A stretch of DNA of 30,547 nucleotides from Hyphomicrobiales bacterium (GTDB lineage Bacteria > Pseudomonadota > Alphaproteobacteria > Rhizobiales > Aestuariivirgaceae), in assembly GCA_016710435.1 (NCBI GenBank), contig JADJVV010000047.1, positions 1 through 30,547 of the forward strand, read 5' to 3'. The notes under the pieces were generated by a model that was not told where the DNA came from, ran no database searches, and saw only the letters and a list, made by a program, of their open reading frames with translations. Both the position numbers and the translations under genes were made by a program. Below, piece after piece: positions 8,597 through 16,374 of this stretch; within the stretch, counting starts at the first letter, position 1, and every line of letters starts with the position of its first letter.

Positions 8597-9157
8597 GTGG
8601 CTGTTGACATCCCCGAAAACGAGCCGGACACCCTACGCGCCGGTGATACATGGAAGTGGACGCGCACGCTCGCCGATTATCCGGCCAGCGCGTGGACGCT
8701 TAAATATCGCTTCAAATCGGCCGCCGGCGGCTTCGAGATCACCGCCACCGCCTCCGGCGACAGCTACGCGATCACCGTCGCCGCGTCCACCTCGGCCGCC
8801 TATGCGTCCGGCCTCTATACCTGGATCGCCTGGGTCGAAGGCGGCACCAGCGAGAAATACACGGTCGACACCGGCCATCTCACGGTCAATCCGGACTACC
8901 GCACCGGCACCGCCACCACCGCGCTCGACGACCGCAGCCACGCCCGCAAGACGCTGGCCGCCATCGAAACGTGGATCGAATCGCGCAACCCCGGCGTCAG
9001 TGAATACGAAATCGCTGGGAGGAGGATGAAATACATCCCGATAACCGACCTGCTCAAGATGCGCGCCCACTACAAGACGGAGGTCGCCGCCGAAGACGCC
9101 GCCGAAGCCATCCGCAACGGCACCGGCACCGGCCGAAGGATTCAATTCCGCATATGA
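8597..9157 (+). CDS. Putative head-tail joining protein, gpW-like C-terminus with beta-domain N-terminus
   Basis: A 186-residue protein starting at GTG 8597 with GCGAGGA at 8585-8591. The N-terminal part (about 1-100) looks like an immunoglobulin-like beta sandwich (alternating WTLKYRF, FEITATAS, YAITVAA strands, then GLYTWIAWVEGG). The C-terminal 50 residues, reading KYIPITDLLKMRAHYKTEV and ending in a basic RRIQFRI, resemble gpW, the lambda head-completion protein. Its position directly before the portal gene is that of W in lambda (A-W-B). The stop overlaps the portal start (ATGA, 9154-9157). The gpW call is inference from place and C-terminal resemblance; the extra N-terminal domain is longer than the usual gpW of about 68 residues. 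Confidence 0.55.
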   Translation: MAVDIPENEPDTLRAGDTWKWTRTLADYPASAWTLKYRFKSAAGGFEITATASGDSYAITVAASTSAAYASGLYTWIAWVEGGTSEKYTVDTGHLTVNPDYRTGTATTALDDRSHARKTLAAIETWIESRNPGVSEYEIAGRRMKYIPITDLLKMRAHYKTEVAAEDAAEAIRNGTGTGRRIQFRI

Positions 9158-11118
9158 GCAAACTCACCGAACGCATGGGCGCCGCCTGGCGCGCGCTCAC
9201 CGGCCGCCGCGACCCGTTCGCCGCCACCTACGGCAGCGGCTCGGCCGGCGGTTTCGCCGGCGGCGCCGTCAATCGCCTGACATCGAGCCTCGCCAACTGG
9301 TCCGGCTCGGTCAATGCCGACCTCGACATGGCCCTGCCCATCCTGCGCGCCCGCGCCCGCCACCTGGCGCAGAACAACGAACACGGCAAACGCTTCCTGT
9401 CGCTGGTCGCCACCAACGTCGTCGGCCGCGCCAACCCGCGCCTGCAAGTCCGCGCGCTCAAGGATTTGCGCAACCCGGACGCCACCACCCAGCTCGACAA
9501 GGCCGCCAACGACACCGTCGAAATCCATTGGGAACGCTGGGGCAAGTCCTGCGACCTGTCCGGCCGCCACAAAACCTTCTATTCGCTGTTGCGCACCGCC
9601 GTCAAGGGCGTGGCGCGCGACGGCGAGGCCCTGATCCGCGTCGTCCGCGACCGCCGCCTGCCCTACGGCATCGCGCTGCAACTGCTCGAAGCCGACCGCC
9701 TCGACGAAACCATGAACGTGCGCCTCGACAACGGCCACACCGTCCGCCAGGGCGTCGAGATCGACAGCGCCCTGCGCCCGGTCGCCTACTACATCAAGAG
9801 CAACCACCCGGGCGACAACTACGCGCTGGCCAGCAACACCACCGAGCGCGTCCCGGCCACCGACATCTACCACCTGTTCACGCCCGAGCGCGCCGAGCAG
9901 GTGCGCGGCGTCACCTGGCTGCACGCCATCATCATGCGCGGCAGCATCATCCACAACTTCGAGGAAGCCGCCGTCGTTGCCGCCCAGATCGGAGCCAGCA
10001 AGATCGCCGCGCTCGAACGCGCCGACGATGCGCCGGACGCCATCGGCGGCATGACCGACGGCCTCAGTGGCGGCCTGCCGCAGATCAAGGTCGAAGCCGG
10101 CGAAATGTTCGAGCTGCCGCCCGGCTACAAGCTCAACTCGTGGAACCCGGAATACCCGCACGCCAATTTCGAGTCATTCCTCAAGTCGTGCCTGCGCGGC
10201 CTCGCTGCCGGCCTCGATGTCGCCGCCCACAACCTGACCGGCGACATGAACGAAGTCAACTACAGCAGCGCCCGCATTGCCGAGCTTTCCGAGCGCGAAA
10301 CGTGGATGGTGCTGCAAGACTGGCTGATCACCTCGTTCGTCCAGCCGCTCTACGAAGAATGGCTCGCCGTGTCGCTGCTTTCCGGCGCCATCACCTTCGA
10401 GGTCAGCGGCAAGGCCATTCCCGCCGAACGCTACGACAAATTCCGCAACGCTAGCCGCTTCCAAGGCAAACGCTGGCAGTGGGTCGACCCGCTCAAGGAA
10501 GCCGAAGCCAACAGCCGCCTGCTGGAAACCGGCCTGACCAGCCGCACCCGCCTCGCCGCCGAGCAGGGCGACGAATTCGAGGACATCCTAGACGAGCTGG
10601 CGCAGGAAAAGCTCATGATGGAAAAGGCCGGCCTCTCCGCGCCGGCCCCGGTCGCCGTCACCGACCCCGAGGAAGCGCCCGAAGTCGTCGCCGCCAAGGC
10701 GCTCGCCGCCGGCCAGGTACGCTGCGCCGAGATCAACCGCGACGCCGCCGAGATCATGAAGCCTGACCCGGTGCCGGCCATCCCGCCGATCTCGCTGCAC
10801 ATGCAGCAGGACGAAGTCACCCGCGAGCTGGCGCGCAGCACTGAGGCGACCGTCGCCGCCGTCAATCAACTTGCCAGGGAAGTCGCCGACATGAAGATCA
10901 TCGTCAACGTTCCGGAACAGCGCGAGGCCGTCGTCAATGTCGCGGCTCCCATCGTCAACGTCGCCGCGCCGGAAGTCACCGTCGAAGTCGAAGCCATCAT
11001 GCCGGAAGTTCAGCGCATCGAAATCACCGGCATGCCGATCCGCAAGACCACCACCGAAATCCTGCGCGACCAGGCCGGCGACATCGCCACCAGCGTGCAA
11101 GTTGAAACCGACGCCTAA
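9154..11118 (+). CDS. Portal protein, lambda gpB family, with C-terminal extension
   Basis: A 654-residue portal, the dodecameric ring through which DNA enters the capsid. Family signs: the N-terminal ARHLAQNNEHGKRFLSLVA helix, DGEALIRVVRD, GVEIDSALRPVAYYI, RGVTWLHAIIMRG, and MNEVNYSSARIAELSERETW, in the order expected for gpB-type portals. The core ends around residue 510. Residues about 540-654 form an addition rich in Val/Pro/Glu with short repeats (VNVAAPIVNVAAPEVTVEVE) and a tail EILRDQAGDIATSVQVETDA, which looks like a separate beta-rich appendage. Lambda gpB is 533 residues, so this is about 120 longer. Terminates 11 nt before the next gene. Confidence 0.92.
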   Translation: MSKLTERMGAAWRALTGRRDPFAATYGSGSAGGFAGGAVNRLTSSLANWSGSVNADLDMALPILRARARHLAQNNEHGKRFLSLVATNVVGRANPRLQVRALKDLRNPDATTQLDKAANDTVEIHWERWGKSCDLSGRHKTFYSLLRTAVKGVARDGEALIRVVRDRRLPYGIALQLLEADRLDETMNVRLDNGHTVRQGVEIDSALRPVAYYIKSNHPGDNYALASNTTERVPATDIYHLFTPERAEQVRGVTWLHAIIMRGSIIHNFEEAAVVAAQIGASKIAALERADDAPDAIGGMTDGLSGGLPQIKVEAGEMFELPPGYKLNSWNPEYPHANFESFLKSCLRGLAAGLDVAAHNLTGDMNEVNYSSARIAELSERETWMVLQDWLITSFVQPLYEEWLAVSLLSGAITFEVSGKAIPAERYDKFRNASRFQGKRWQWVDPLKEAEANSRLLETGLTSRTRLAAEQGDEFEDILDELAQEKLMMEKAGLSAPAPVAVTDPEEAPEVVAAKALAAGQVRCAEINRDAAEIMKPDPVPAIPPISLHMQQDEVTRELARSTEATVAAVNQLAREVADMKIIVNVPEQREAVVNVAAPIVNVAAPEVTVEVEAIMPEVQRIEITGMPIRKTTTEILRDQAGDIATSVQVETDA

Positions 11119-11129
11119 AGGAGAAACAC

Positions 11130-11555
11130 ATGGCAAACGCACTCTATCCCAAGTGGAAAGAACAACTCATGCAAGGCACCGCCGCTGCCCTGCTCACCGG
11201 CACCGGCACCACGGGCGTCTATGCCTGCCTGTACGATGTCGGCGCGGGTGGGGCTTACAACTCGGCGCATGAGTTCTTTTCCTCGGTTGTCGCCGGCCAG
11301 GTCGGTACCGAAGTCGAACTAAGCGCAGGCAAGACTTACACCACTGGCATCTTCGATTCGTCGACCGACCCGACCTTCACCTCTGTCACGGGTGCAACTT
11401 GCGAGGCGATCATCATCTTCGTCAAGACAGGCGGCGCGAACACGACGTGGCGACTGGTGGCTTACCTCGACACCAACGTGACCAACCTGCCCGTTACCCC
11501 GAACGGCGGCAACATCTCCGTGACCTGGAACGCTTCCGGCATCTTCGGGCTTTGA
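11130..11555 (+). CDS. Phage structural-type hypothetical protein (fibre or decoration cassette, gene 1)
   Basis: A 141-residue protein starting at ATG 11130 behind an AAAGGAGA at 11117-11124. It begins MANALYPKWKEQLMQG and ends with VTPNGGNISVTWNASGIFGL, a sequence type I associate with recurrent siphophage proteins of unknown role usually found among fibre or decoration genes. It is beta-rich and has no enzymatic motif. It is followed 1 nt later by the next cassette gene. Composition begins to drift to lower GC than the portal gene. Possible roles are head decoration or fibre attachment. Confidence 0.7.
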   Translation: MANALYPKWKEQLMQGTAAALLTGTGTTGVYACLYDVGAGGAYNSAHEFFSSVVAGQVGTEVELSAGKTYTTGIFDSSTDPTFTSVTGATCEAIIIFVKTGGANTTWRLVAYLDTNVTNLPVTPNGGNISVTWNASGIFGL

Positions 11556-11556
11556 C

Positions 11557-12024
11557 ATGCTGAACGATACCCAACTCGTCACCCTGCGCGCCGCAATCGA
11601 CGCCGATCCTGTCCTTGTCCAGGCAATATCTGCTGGCAGCATCAATGTCGTTGTGAATGCGTTCAACGCGCTCGCCTCGCCCGCCTTCCGCGTGTGGCGC
11701 AGCGATGTTCGGCAGAGCGAAATCGCTTCCGCCTTCGTCTGGACTGAAATCGACGCCCTGACCAACGGCAAGGCACGCATCTGGGAATGGATGCGCCTGA
11801 GTGAAACCCTCGACTGCGGCGTCGCCAATATCCGCCAGGGCTTGAACGACGCCTTCGCTTCTGCAAACAGCACCAGGGCGGCTGTGTTGTCGGTCATCAA
11901 GCGCGACGCAAGGCGCGGAGAAAAACTGTACGCCACCGGAACCGGCTCGCAAGGTTCTCCCGGAACGCTTGTGTTCATCGGGCAGATAACCGACAGCGAT
12001 GTGGAAAAGGCAATGAGGCTATGA
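11557..12024 (+). CDS. Phage structural-type hypothetical protein (cassette gene 2)
   Basis: A 155-residue protein with the pattern FRVWRSDV...SAFVWTEIDALTNGKARIWEWM, followed by LSVIKRDARRGEKLYATGTGS and PGTLVFIGQITDSDVEKAM. This arrangement recurs in a siphophage family of unknown function that tends to accompany tail-fibre or decoration genes. It is predominantly helical with no membrane segment. It lies 1 nt after the previous stop and 1 nt before the next start, so all members of the cassette are probably translated together. Confidence 0.7.
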   Translation: MLNDTQLVTLRAAIDADPVLVQAISAGSINVVVNAFNALASPAFRVWRSDVRQSEIASAFVWTEIDALTNGKARIWEWMRLSETLDCGVANIRQGLNDAFASANSTRAAVLSVIKRDARRGEKLYATGTGSQGSPGTLVFIGQITDSDVEKAMRL

Positions 12025-12025
12025 T

Positions 12026-12532
12026 ATGGCAAAGCTGACCGTTGGTTACTCGACGCCCGCCTCGATCACGCTTGACCTGACCTCGCTCGGAAGTTCGTCG
12101 GGCTTCACCGCAGGCAGGGAATCGACGGCGGTGGATAACACCACCGACAAGCTGATCGACGCGCTGGTGTCTGGATCGGTCGCGGTAGGAACAGGCCCGA
12201 CGGCGAACACGGTCATCGCGGTCTATGTCTATGCCCAGCACGACGATTCCCCGACGTATCAGGATGTGTTTGACGGCACGGACTCTGCGGAAACCGTGAC
12301 CTCTGCCGGCGTGCTGTCCGGGGTAACTCGGTTGCTCGGTACGCTATCTGTCGATGCCACTACGTCGGATCGCATCTACTACCTCGCGCCGTCCTCCGTT
12401 CGTGCCTGCTTCGGTGGCACGCTGCCGAAGCGTTGGGGCTTGTTCGTCAGCCACAATACCGGCGTCGCCCTGAAGTCCACCGGAAACTCTGGCAACTTCA
12501 AGTACACCGGAATCTCGCTGGATGCCGCGTAA
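12026..12532 (+). CDS. Phage structural-type hypothetical protein (cassette gene 3)
   Basis: A 168-residue beta-rich protein. It contains a central stretch with several strands (TANTVIAVYVYAQHDD) and a C-terminal LPKRWGLFVSHNTGVALKST followed by FKYTGISLDAA, a recurrent ending in siphophage decoration/fibre-associated proteins of unknown function. Ser/Thr/Gly-rich, no signal peptide, no catalytic motif. Its TAA overlaps the ATG of the repeat-fibre gene by one base (TAATG, 12530-12534), so the two are translationally coupled. Confidence 0.7.
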   Translation: MAKLTVGYSTPASITLDLTSLGSSSGFTAGRESTAVDNTTDKLIDALVSGSVAVGTGPTANTVIAVYVYAQHDDSPTYQDVFDGTDSAETVTSAGVLSGVTRLLGTLSVDATTSDRIYYLAPSSVRACFGGTLPKRWGLFVSHNTGVALKSTGNSGNFKYTGISLDAA

Positions 12533-14280
12533 TGCGTCGTGTGCCTTGGACTCGTCAGCCGCCGTATCCGGTCGGGATTGATTGGTCGAATCCGATTACG
12601 CGGGGGCTGGTGATATGCAATAAAGGTGCCGATCTGTTCGACTATGCGAACGGGTCGCAGGTTTCTGCTAATGTGACATTTCCGTCTAAAAGCATCAAAT
12701 CAGGAGGTGCTTCGTGGAAATTTTCCGGAGCACAATGTTTAAAGTCAAAAACAATTTCCATAAATGGTGAATACACCTATTTGGCGATTGCAATACCGTC
12801 TAGCGTTTCGACTCAGGCGGTTATCGGTTGGACAGCTACAAGCGCAAACAGTCTTTGGATTCCCAATGGGACAATATGCCTGCACGACGGCAGTGTTTAT
12901 GTCGGGACGGGTGTCAATCCCGTAGTCGGCACTTCGTATGTCATTGTTGCAAAGCAGCGCGGGATAAATAGCACCATTTTCGTGAACGGAAAAATAACCA
13001 AGGCAAATTCTGGGGTTAATCCTGTATTCACAAATTACATAAACCTTGGTGCTAGGGAGCATTCTGGAGGTTGGGCATTTAGTGGCGATTTATTGCTCGG
13101 GTGTGTGTGGAACAGAGAATTGTCAGACGCAGAAAGCGCAACGCTAACGAAAAACCCGTGGCAAATCTTTGAGCCATACACCGTGTTCGGAATGTCTCCG
13201 ACTTACGTCACGGCGCAAACGCTCACGCAGTCGTCAAGCTACAGCAACACCAACACCTTCTACACGCATACGCTGGCGGCGACGGTATCGCTGGCTCAGA
13301 GCGCAAGGTTCGATAACAGCAACGGGCTTGCCTACACCCACACGCTGACGCCTGGCGTCAGGGCGCTAACTCAGTCATCGCGCTTCGACAACGCGAACAC
13401 GCTCAACTACACCCACACGGTTACGCCCGGCGTTCGTGCGCTAACCCAAAGCGCAAGGTTCGACAACGCCAACGGCCTTGCCTACGCCCATACGCTTGCC
13501 GCGGCGATCACGCTGGCGCAATCGTCGCGTTACGACAATACCAACAGCCTCGCCTATGCGCACTCCCTGTCGGCGTCTATTACGCTCAGTCAGTCGTCAC
13601 GATTCGACAACAGCAACAGCCTATCCTACACGCACTCGATCTCGCAGGTTGGTGGCGCCCAGAGCCTCACCCAATCGGCAAGACACGACAACGGCAGCAC
13701 CTTCTACACGCACAGCCTCGCGGCGGGTGCGGTCGGGCTAACGCAGTCGTCACGCTTCGACAACACGAACGGCCTGGCCTATGCACACACGCTGGCCGCG
13801 TCGATCAGCTTGCCGCAGGGCGCACGCTTCGACAATGCGAATGGATTGTCCTACGTCCATGTGCTGTCGGCCTCGATCACGCTTGCGCAGTCGGCGCGGT
13901 TCGACAACAGCAACGGGCTGGCCTATCAACATTCGATCTCGCAGGCAGGCGGAACGCAAAGCCTCGACCAGTCCGCAAGGTATGACAATACCAACGGCCT
14001 GTCGTACCAGCACACGGTATCGGCTGGCACGGTCACGCTGGCGCAGAGCGCAAGGTTTGACAATGCCGCGCAATTCTTCGCGCATACCGTCGTCCAGGCC
14101 GCCGACCAGTTCATCTTCCCGGCCTATTACGAAAACGCCAACGGCTTTTATCAGCACCAGATCGGCGATGGGTCGGTGGAAATTGCCAGTGGCGGCGCCT
14201 TCCACCCGCCGCGCATCGACGACCCGCGCAAGCGCCGCCGCCGCGACGACGAAACCCTGCTGGTCATCGGCGCCATTTAA
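12532..14280 (+). CDS. Repeat-fibre protein: LamG-like N-terminus plus about 12 tandem 23-27-residue repeats
   Basis: A 582-residue protein; I place its start at ATG 12532 (TAATG overlap), not further upstream, where the frame lies inside the previous gene. Residues 1-225 look like a concanavalin/LamG-type lectin fold, ending in the typical WNRELSDAESATLTKNPWQIFEP. From about residue 230 twelve repeats follow with consensus LxQSxRFDNxNxLxYxHxL plus a variable 4-8-residue loop; a thirteenth is degenerate. The C-terminus is very basic (DDPRKRRRRDDE). A lectin-like head on a repeat stalk suggests glycan binding. The LamG part is lower in GC than the repeats. It lies between portal and capsid genes, not with the tail-tip genes. 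Confidence 0.85.
   Translation: MRRVPWTRQPPYPVGIDWSNPITRGLVICNKGADLFDYANGSQVSANVTFPSKSIKSGGASWKFSGAQCLKSKTISINGEYTYLAIAIPSSVSTQAVIGWTATSANSLWIPNGTICLHDGSVYVGTGVNPVVGTSYVIVAKQRGINSTIFVNGKITKANSGVNPVFTNYINLGAREHSGGWAFSGDLLLGCVWNRELSDAESATLTKNPWQIFEPYTVFGMSPTYVTAQTLTQSSSYSNTNTFYTHTLAATVSLAQSARFDNSNGLAYTHTLTPGVRALTQSSRFDNANTLNYTHTVTPGVRALTQSARFDNANGLAYAHTLAAAITLAQSSRYDNTNSLAYAHSLSASITLSQSSRFDNSNSLSYTHSISQVGGAQSLTQSARHDNGSTFYTHSLAAGAVGLTQSSRFDNTNGLAYAHTLAASISLPQGARFDNANGLSYVHVLSASITLAQSARFDNSNGLAYQHSISQAGGTQSLDQSARYDNTNGLSYQHTVSAGTVTLAQSARFDNAAQFFAHTVVQAADQFIFPAYYENANGFYQHQIGDGSVEIASGGAFHPPRIDDPRKRRRRDDETLLVIGAI
13219..14181 (+). repeat. Tandem coding repeats, 69-81 bp units
   Basis: Twelve recognisable units encode LxQSxRFDNxNxLxYxHxL and a thirteenth is diverged (starting near 14107). 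Most units differ only at synonymous or conservative positions, but two (units 6 and 10) carry a longer loop ending in SQxGGxQ. This suggests expansion by unequal exchange of larger blocks. The repeats are in frame throughout, so copy-number change would lengthen or shorten the stalk without breaking it. Confidence 0.85.
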
Positions 14281-14349
14281 GGGGCCACTTTTTGCCTTAA
14301 CTTGCCGCGCCGCCTGCGGCATCCTCGCGCCATACCTTGCGAGGATTTT
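14281..14349 (+). promoter_or_regulatory. Leader copy 2: conserved box plus SD-sequestering hairpin before the protease/capsid gene
   Basis: The box 14281-14308 repeats 8526-8553 with a single C/T difference. TCCTCGC at 14322-14328 can pair with GCGAGGA at 14339-14345, the Shine-Dalgarno of the gene starting at ATG 14350. A separate upstream stem TGCCGC (14303-14308)/GCGGCA (14316-14321) is also possible. Stem arms and order match copy 1 although the loops differ. Confidence 0.65.
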
Positions 14350-16281
14350 ATGCAATTCACCCGCACGCTCACCATCGAACAGCGCGCCGCCCGCGAAGAC
14401 GGCCTGGTCGAGATCGCCATTTCTTCCGAGGCGCCCTATGAGCGGTGGTTCGGGATTGAAATCCTGCGCCACGATGCGGAATCAATCGACATGACACGCC
14501 TCGGCGATGGTCGCCACCCGCTGCTGCTCAACCACGACACCGCCCAGCAGATCGGCGCCGTCAAGTCGGTGCGCATCGACGGCGACAAGGTGCTGCGTGG
14601 CCTGGTGCAGTTCTCGCGCTCGGCACTCGGGCAGGAAATCCAGCAGGACGTGGCCGACGGCATCCGCTCGCATGTCTCGGTCGGCTATTTCGTCGACGAG
14701 CTGCAGGAAGTCAAGCGCGCCGAAGACGGCAGCGAAACCATCGTCCGCACCCTGAGCGGCAATGAATTCGAGCGCGAAATGCGCGAACAACACGGCGAAG
14801 CGTTTTTCCGTGCCGGCCAGGCGGCCGCGCGCGCCAAGGACGACAAGCCGCCGACATTCGTCGTCACCCGGTGGACGCCTTTCGAGGCATCCATCGTGCC
14901 GGTGCCGGCGGATGTCTCAGTCGGAGTCGGTAGGTCGGCTGGCGTCGAACCCGAACCCGCACCGCAACCCGCAGCACCCGCCAAATCCCCCATTCTCATT
15001 CTGGAGAAAAAAACCATGTCCGATCCGATCACCAAGACGCCGGCCGAACTCGAAATCGAGCGCCGCGACGCACTCATGGCCCTCGGCACGCAGTACGCCA
15101 AATATCTCGGCCCCAACGACACCGCCGACGCGATCCGCAACGGCCGCTCGGTCGAAGCCTTCAAGGACTTCGTCATCGAGAAAATCCAGACGCGCCACAC
15201 CGACGCGTCCGGCATCGCCCTCGGCCTGACCCCCAAGGAAATCAAGCGTTACTCGCTGGGCCGTGCGCTGTCCGCCGCGATCACCGGTGACTGGCGCGAA
15301 GCCGGCTTCGAGCGTGAATGCTCCGAAGGCGTCGCCAAGATGATGGGCCGCTCGCCGGAAGGTTTCTACCTGCCGCCCGAAGCCTTCTCCCGTGACTTCA
15401 ACGTCGGCACCGCCACCGAGGCCGGCAACCTGGTCGCCACCGACCTGCGCGGCGACATGTTCGTCGATGTCCTGCGCAACAACCTGGTGATGGGCCAGCT
15501 CGGCGCCCGCGTCCTGACCGGCCTGACCGGCAACGTGGACCTGCCGCGCAAGGCAACCGCCTCGACCATCGGGTCGGTGACGGAAATCGGTTCGGCCTCC
15601 GAAACCGCGCCGGCAACCGCCAAGGTGACCTTGTCGCCGAAGCGTACCTCGGCTTACGTCGAAGTGTCGAAGCAGGCGATCATCCAGTCGGCGATGGCCC
15701 TCGAAGCCATGATCCGCGACGACCTGATCATGTCGGCTGCGGTCAACCTCGAAAACCAGTGCATCAACGGCACCGGCACCGCCCCGCAGATGACCGGCAT
15801 CCGCTACACCGCCAACATCGGCACTGTCGTCGCCGGCACCGCTGGCGCCGCACCGACCTGGGCGCACGTGGTCGATCTGGAAAGCGCCTGCGCCAACGCC
15901 AACGCCGAACCCGACCGCCTCGCCGGATACCTGCTCAACACCCGCACGCGCGGCAAGCTGAAGCAGACGCAGTTCGGCACCAACCTGCCGATGGTCTGGC
16001 AGAACGGCGCCCAGCCGCTCAACGGCTACCGCGTGGCGATCTCCAACAACATGCCGAGCAACCTGACGAAAGGCACCAGCACCACGGTCTGCTCGTCGGC
16101 GATCTTCGGCAGCGACTGGTCGATGGCTACCATCGGCCTGTTCGGCGCCCCGGACATCACGGTCGATCCCTACACCAAGGCCGACACCGGTCAGGTCAAG
16201 ATCACCCTGAACCAGTTTGCCGACTTCGGTATCCGCCAGCCTGGCTGTTTCGCCAAGGTCGACGACCTGCTCGCCGGCTAA
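14350..16281 (+). CDS. Fused prohead protease and HK97-type major capsid protein
   Basis: A single 643-residue protein. Residues 1-220 are an HK97-type (U35) prohead protease: a His in the HPLLLNHD block (about 56-63), a Ser in RSHVSVGYF (about 108) and the EASIVPVPAD ending. After a Pro/Ala-rich linker, residues 223-643 are the capsid protein, with a helical delta-like segment followed by the HK97 fold (YLPPEAFSRDFNVGTATEAGNL, TIGSVTEIGSASETAP, NGTGTAPQMTGI). I use ATG 14350 because GCGAGGA precedes it; the frame extends upstream only into the leader. An internal ATG at 15016, residue 223, is preceded by GGAG at 15003-15006, so capsid protein may also be made separately. The fusion implies self-cleavage during maturation. 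Confidence 0.9.
   Translation: MQFTRTLTIEQRAAREDGLVEIAISSEAPYERWFGIEILRHDAESIDMTRLGDGRHPLLLNHDTAQQIGAVKSVRIDGDKVLRGLVQFSRSALGQEIQQDVADGIRSHVSVGYFVDELQEVKRAEDGSETIVRTLSGNEFEREMREQHGEAFFRAGQAAARAKDDKPPTFVVTRWTPFEASIVPVPADVSVGVGRSAGVEPEPAPQPAAPAKSPILILEKKTMSDPITKTPAELEIERRDALMALGTQYAKYLGPNDTADAIRNGRSVEAFKDFVIEKIQTRHTDASGIALGLTPKEIKRYSLGRALSAAITGDWREAGFERECSEGVAKMMGRSPEGFYLPPEAFSRDFNVGTATEAGNLVATDLRGDMFVDVLRNNLVMGQLGARVLTGLTGNVDLPRKATASTIGSVTEIGSASETAPATAKVTLSPKRTSAYVEVSKQAIIQSAMALEAMIRDDLIMSAAVNLENQCINGTGTAPQMTGIRYTANIGTVVAGTAGAAPTWAHVVDLESACANANAEPDRLAGYLLNTRTRGKLKQTQFGTNLPMVWQNGAQPLNGYRVAISNNMPSNLTKGTSTTVCSSAIFGSDWSMATIGLFGAPDITVDPYTKADTGQVKITLNQFADFGIRQPGCFAKVDDLLAG
15003..15018 (+). promoter_or_regulatory. 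Probable internal ribosome-binding site and start for capsid-only product
   Basis: GGAG at 15003-15006 sits 9 nt before the in-frame ATG 15016, which begins MSDPITKTPAELEI, exactly where the protease domain and linker end and the capsid domain begins. Independent initiation would give about 421-residue capsid protein in excess of protease, as nested head genes do in lambda. This is inferred from position and spacing. Confidence 0.5.
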
Positions 16282-16292
16282 CGCAAGAACCA

Positions 16293-16350
16293 AGGACGGG
16301 GCAACCCGTCCTGCCTGCTTCACCAGTCTGCCCGGCCGCGTGCCGGGCAG
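16293..16350 (+). other. Two GC hairpins between capsid and methyltransferase-glycosyltransferase genes
   Basis: AGGACGGG (16293-16300) and CCCGTCCT (16305-16312) form an 8-bp stem closed by a GCAA tetraloop. CTGCCCGG (16328-16335) and CCGGGCAG (16343-16350) form a second 8-bp stem with a 7-nt loop. No T-tract follows either, so simple intrinsic termination is doubtful. An mRNA-stabilising or processing role after the abundant capsid message is possible. Confidence 0.6.
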
Positions 16351-16374
16351 CACCCGAACAAGCAAAGGAAAACG

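Noticed and set aside
13219..14181. Regular repeats considered as a CRISPR array
   Set aside because: Units are in frame, encode a consistent protein repeat, and lack constant repeats separated by unique spacers.
16293..16350. Hairpins considered as an intrinsic terminator
   Set aside because: There is no T-tract after either stem.
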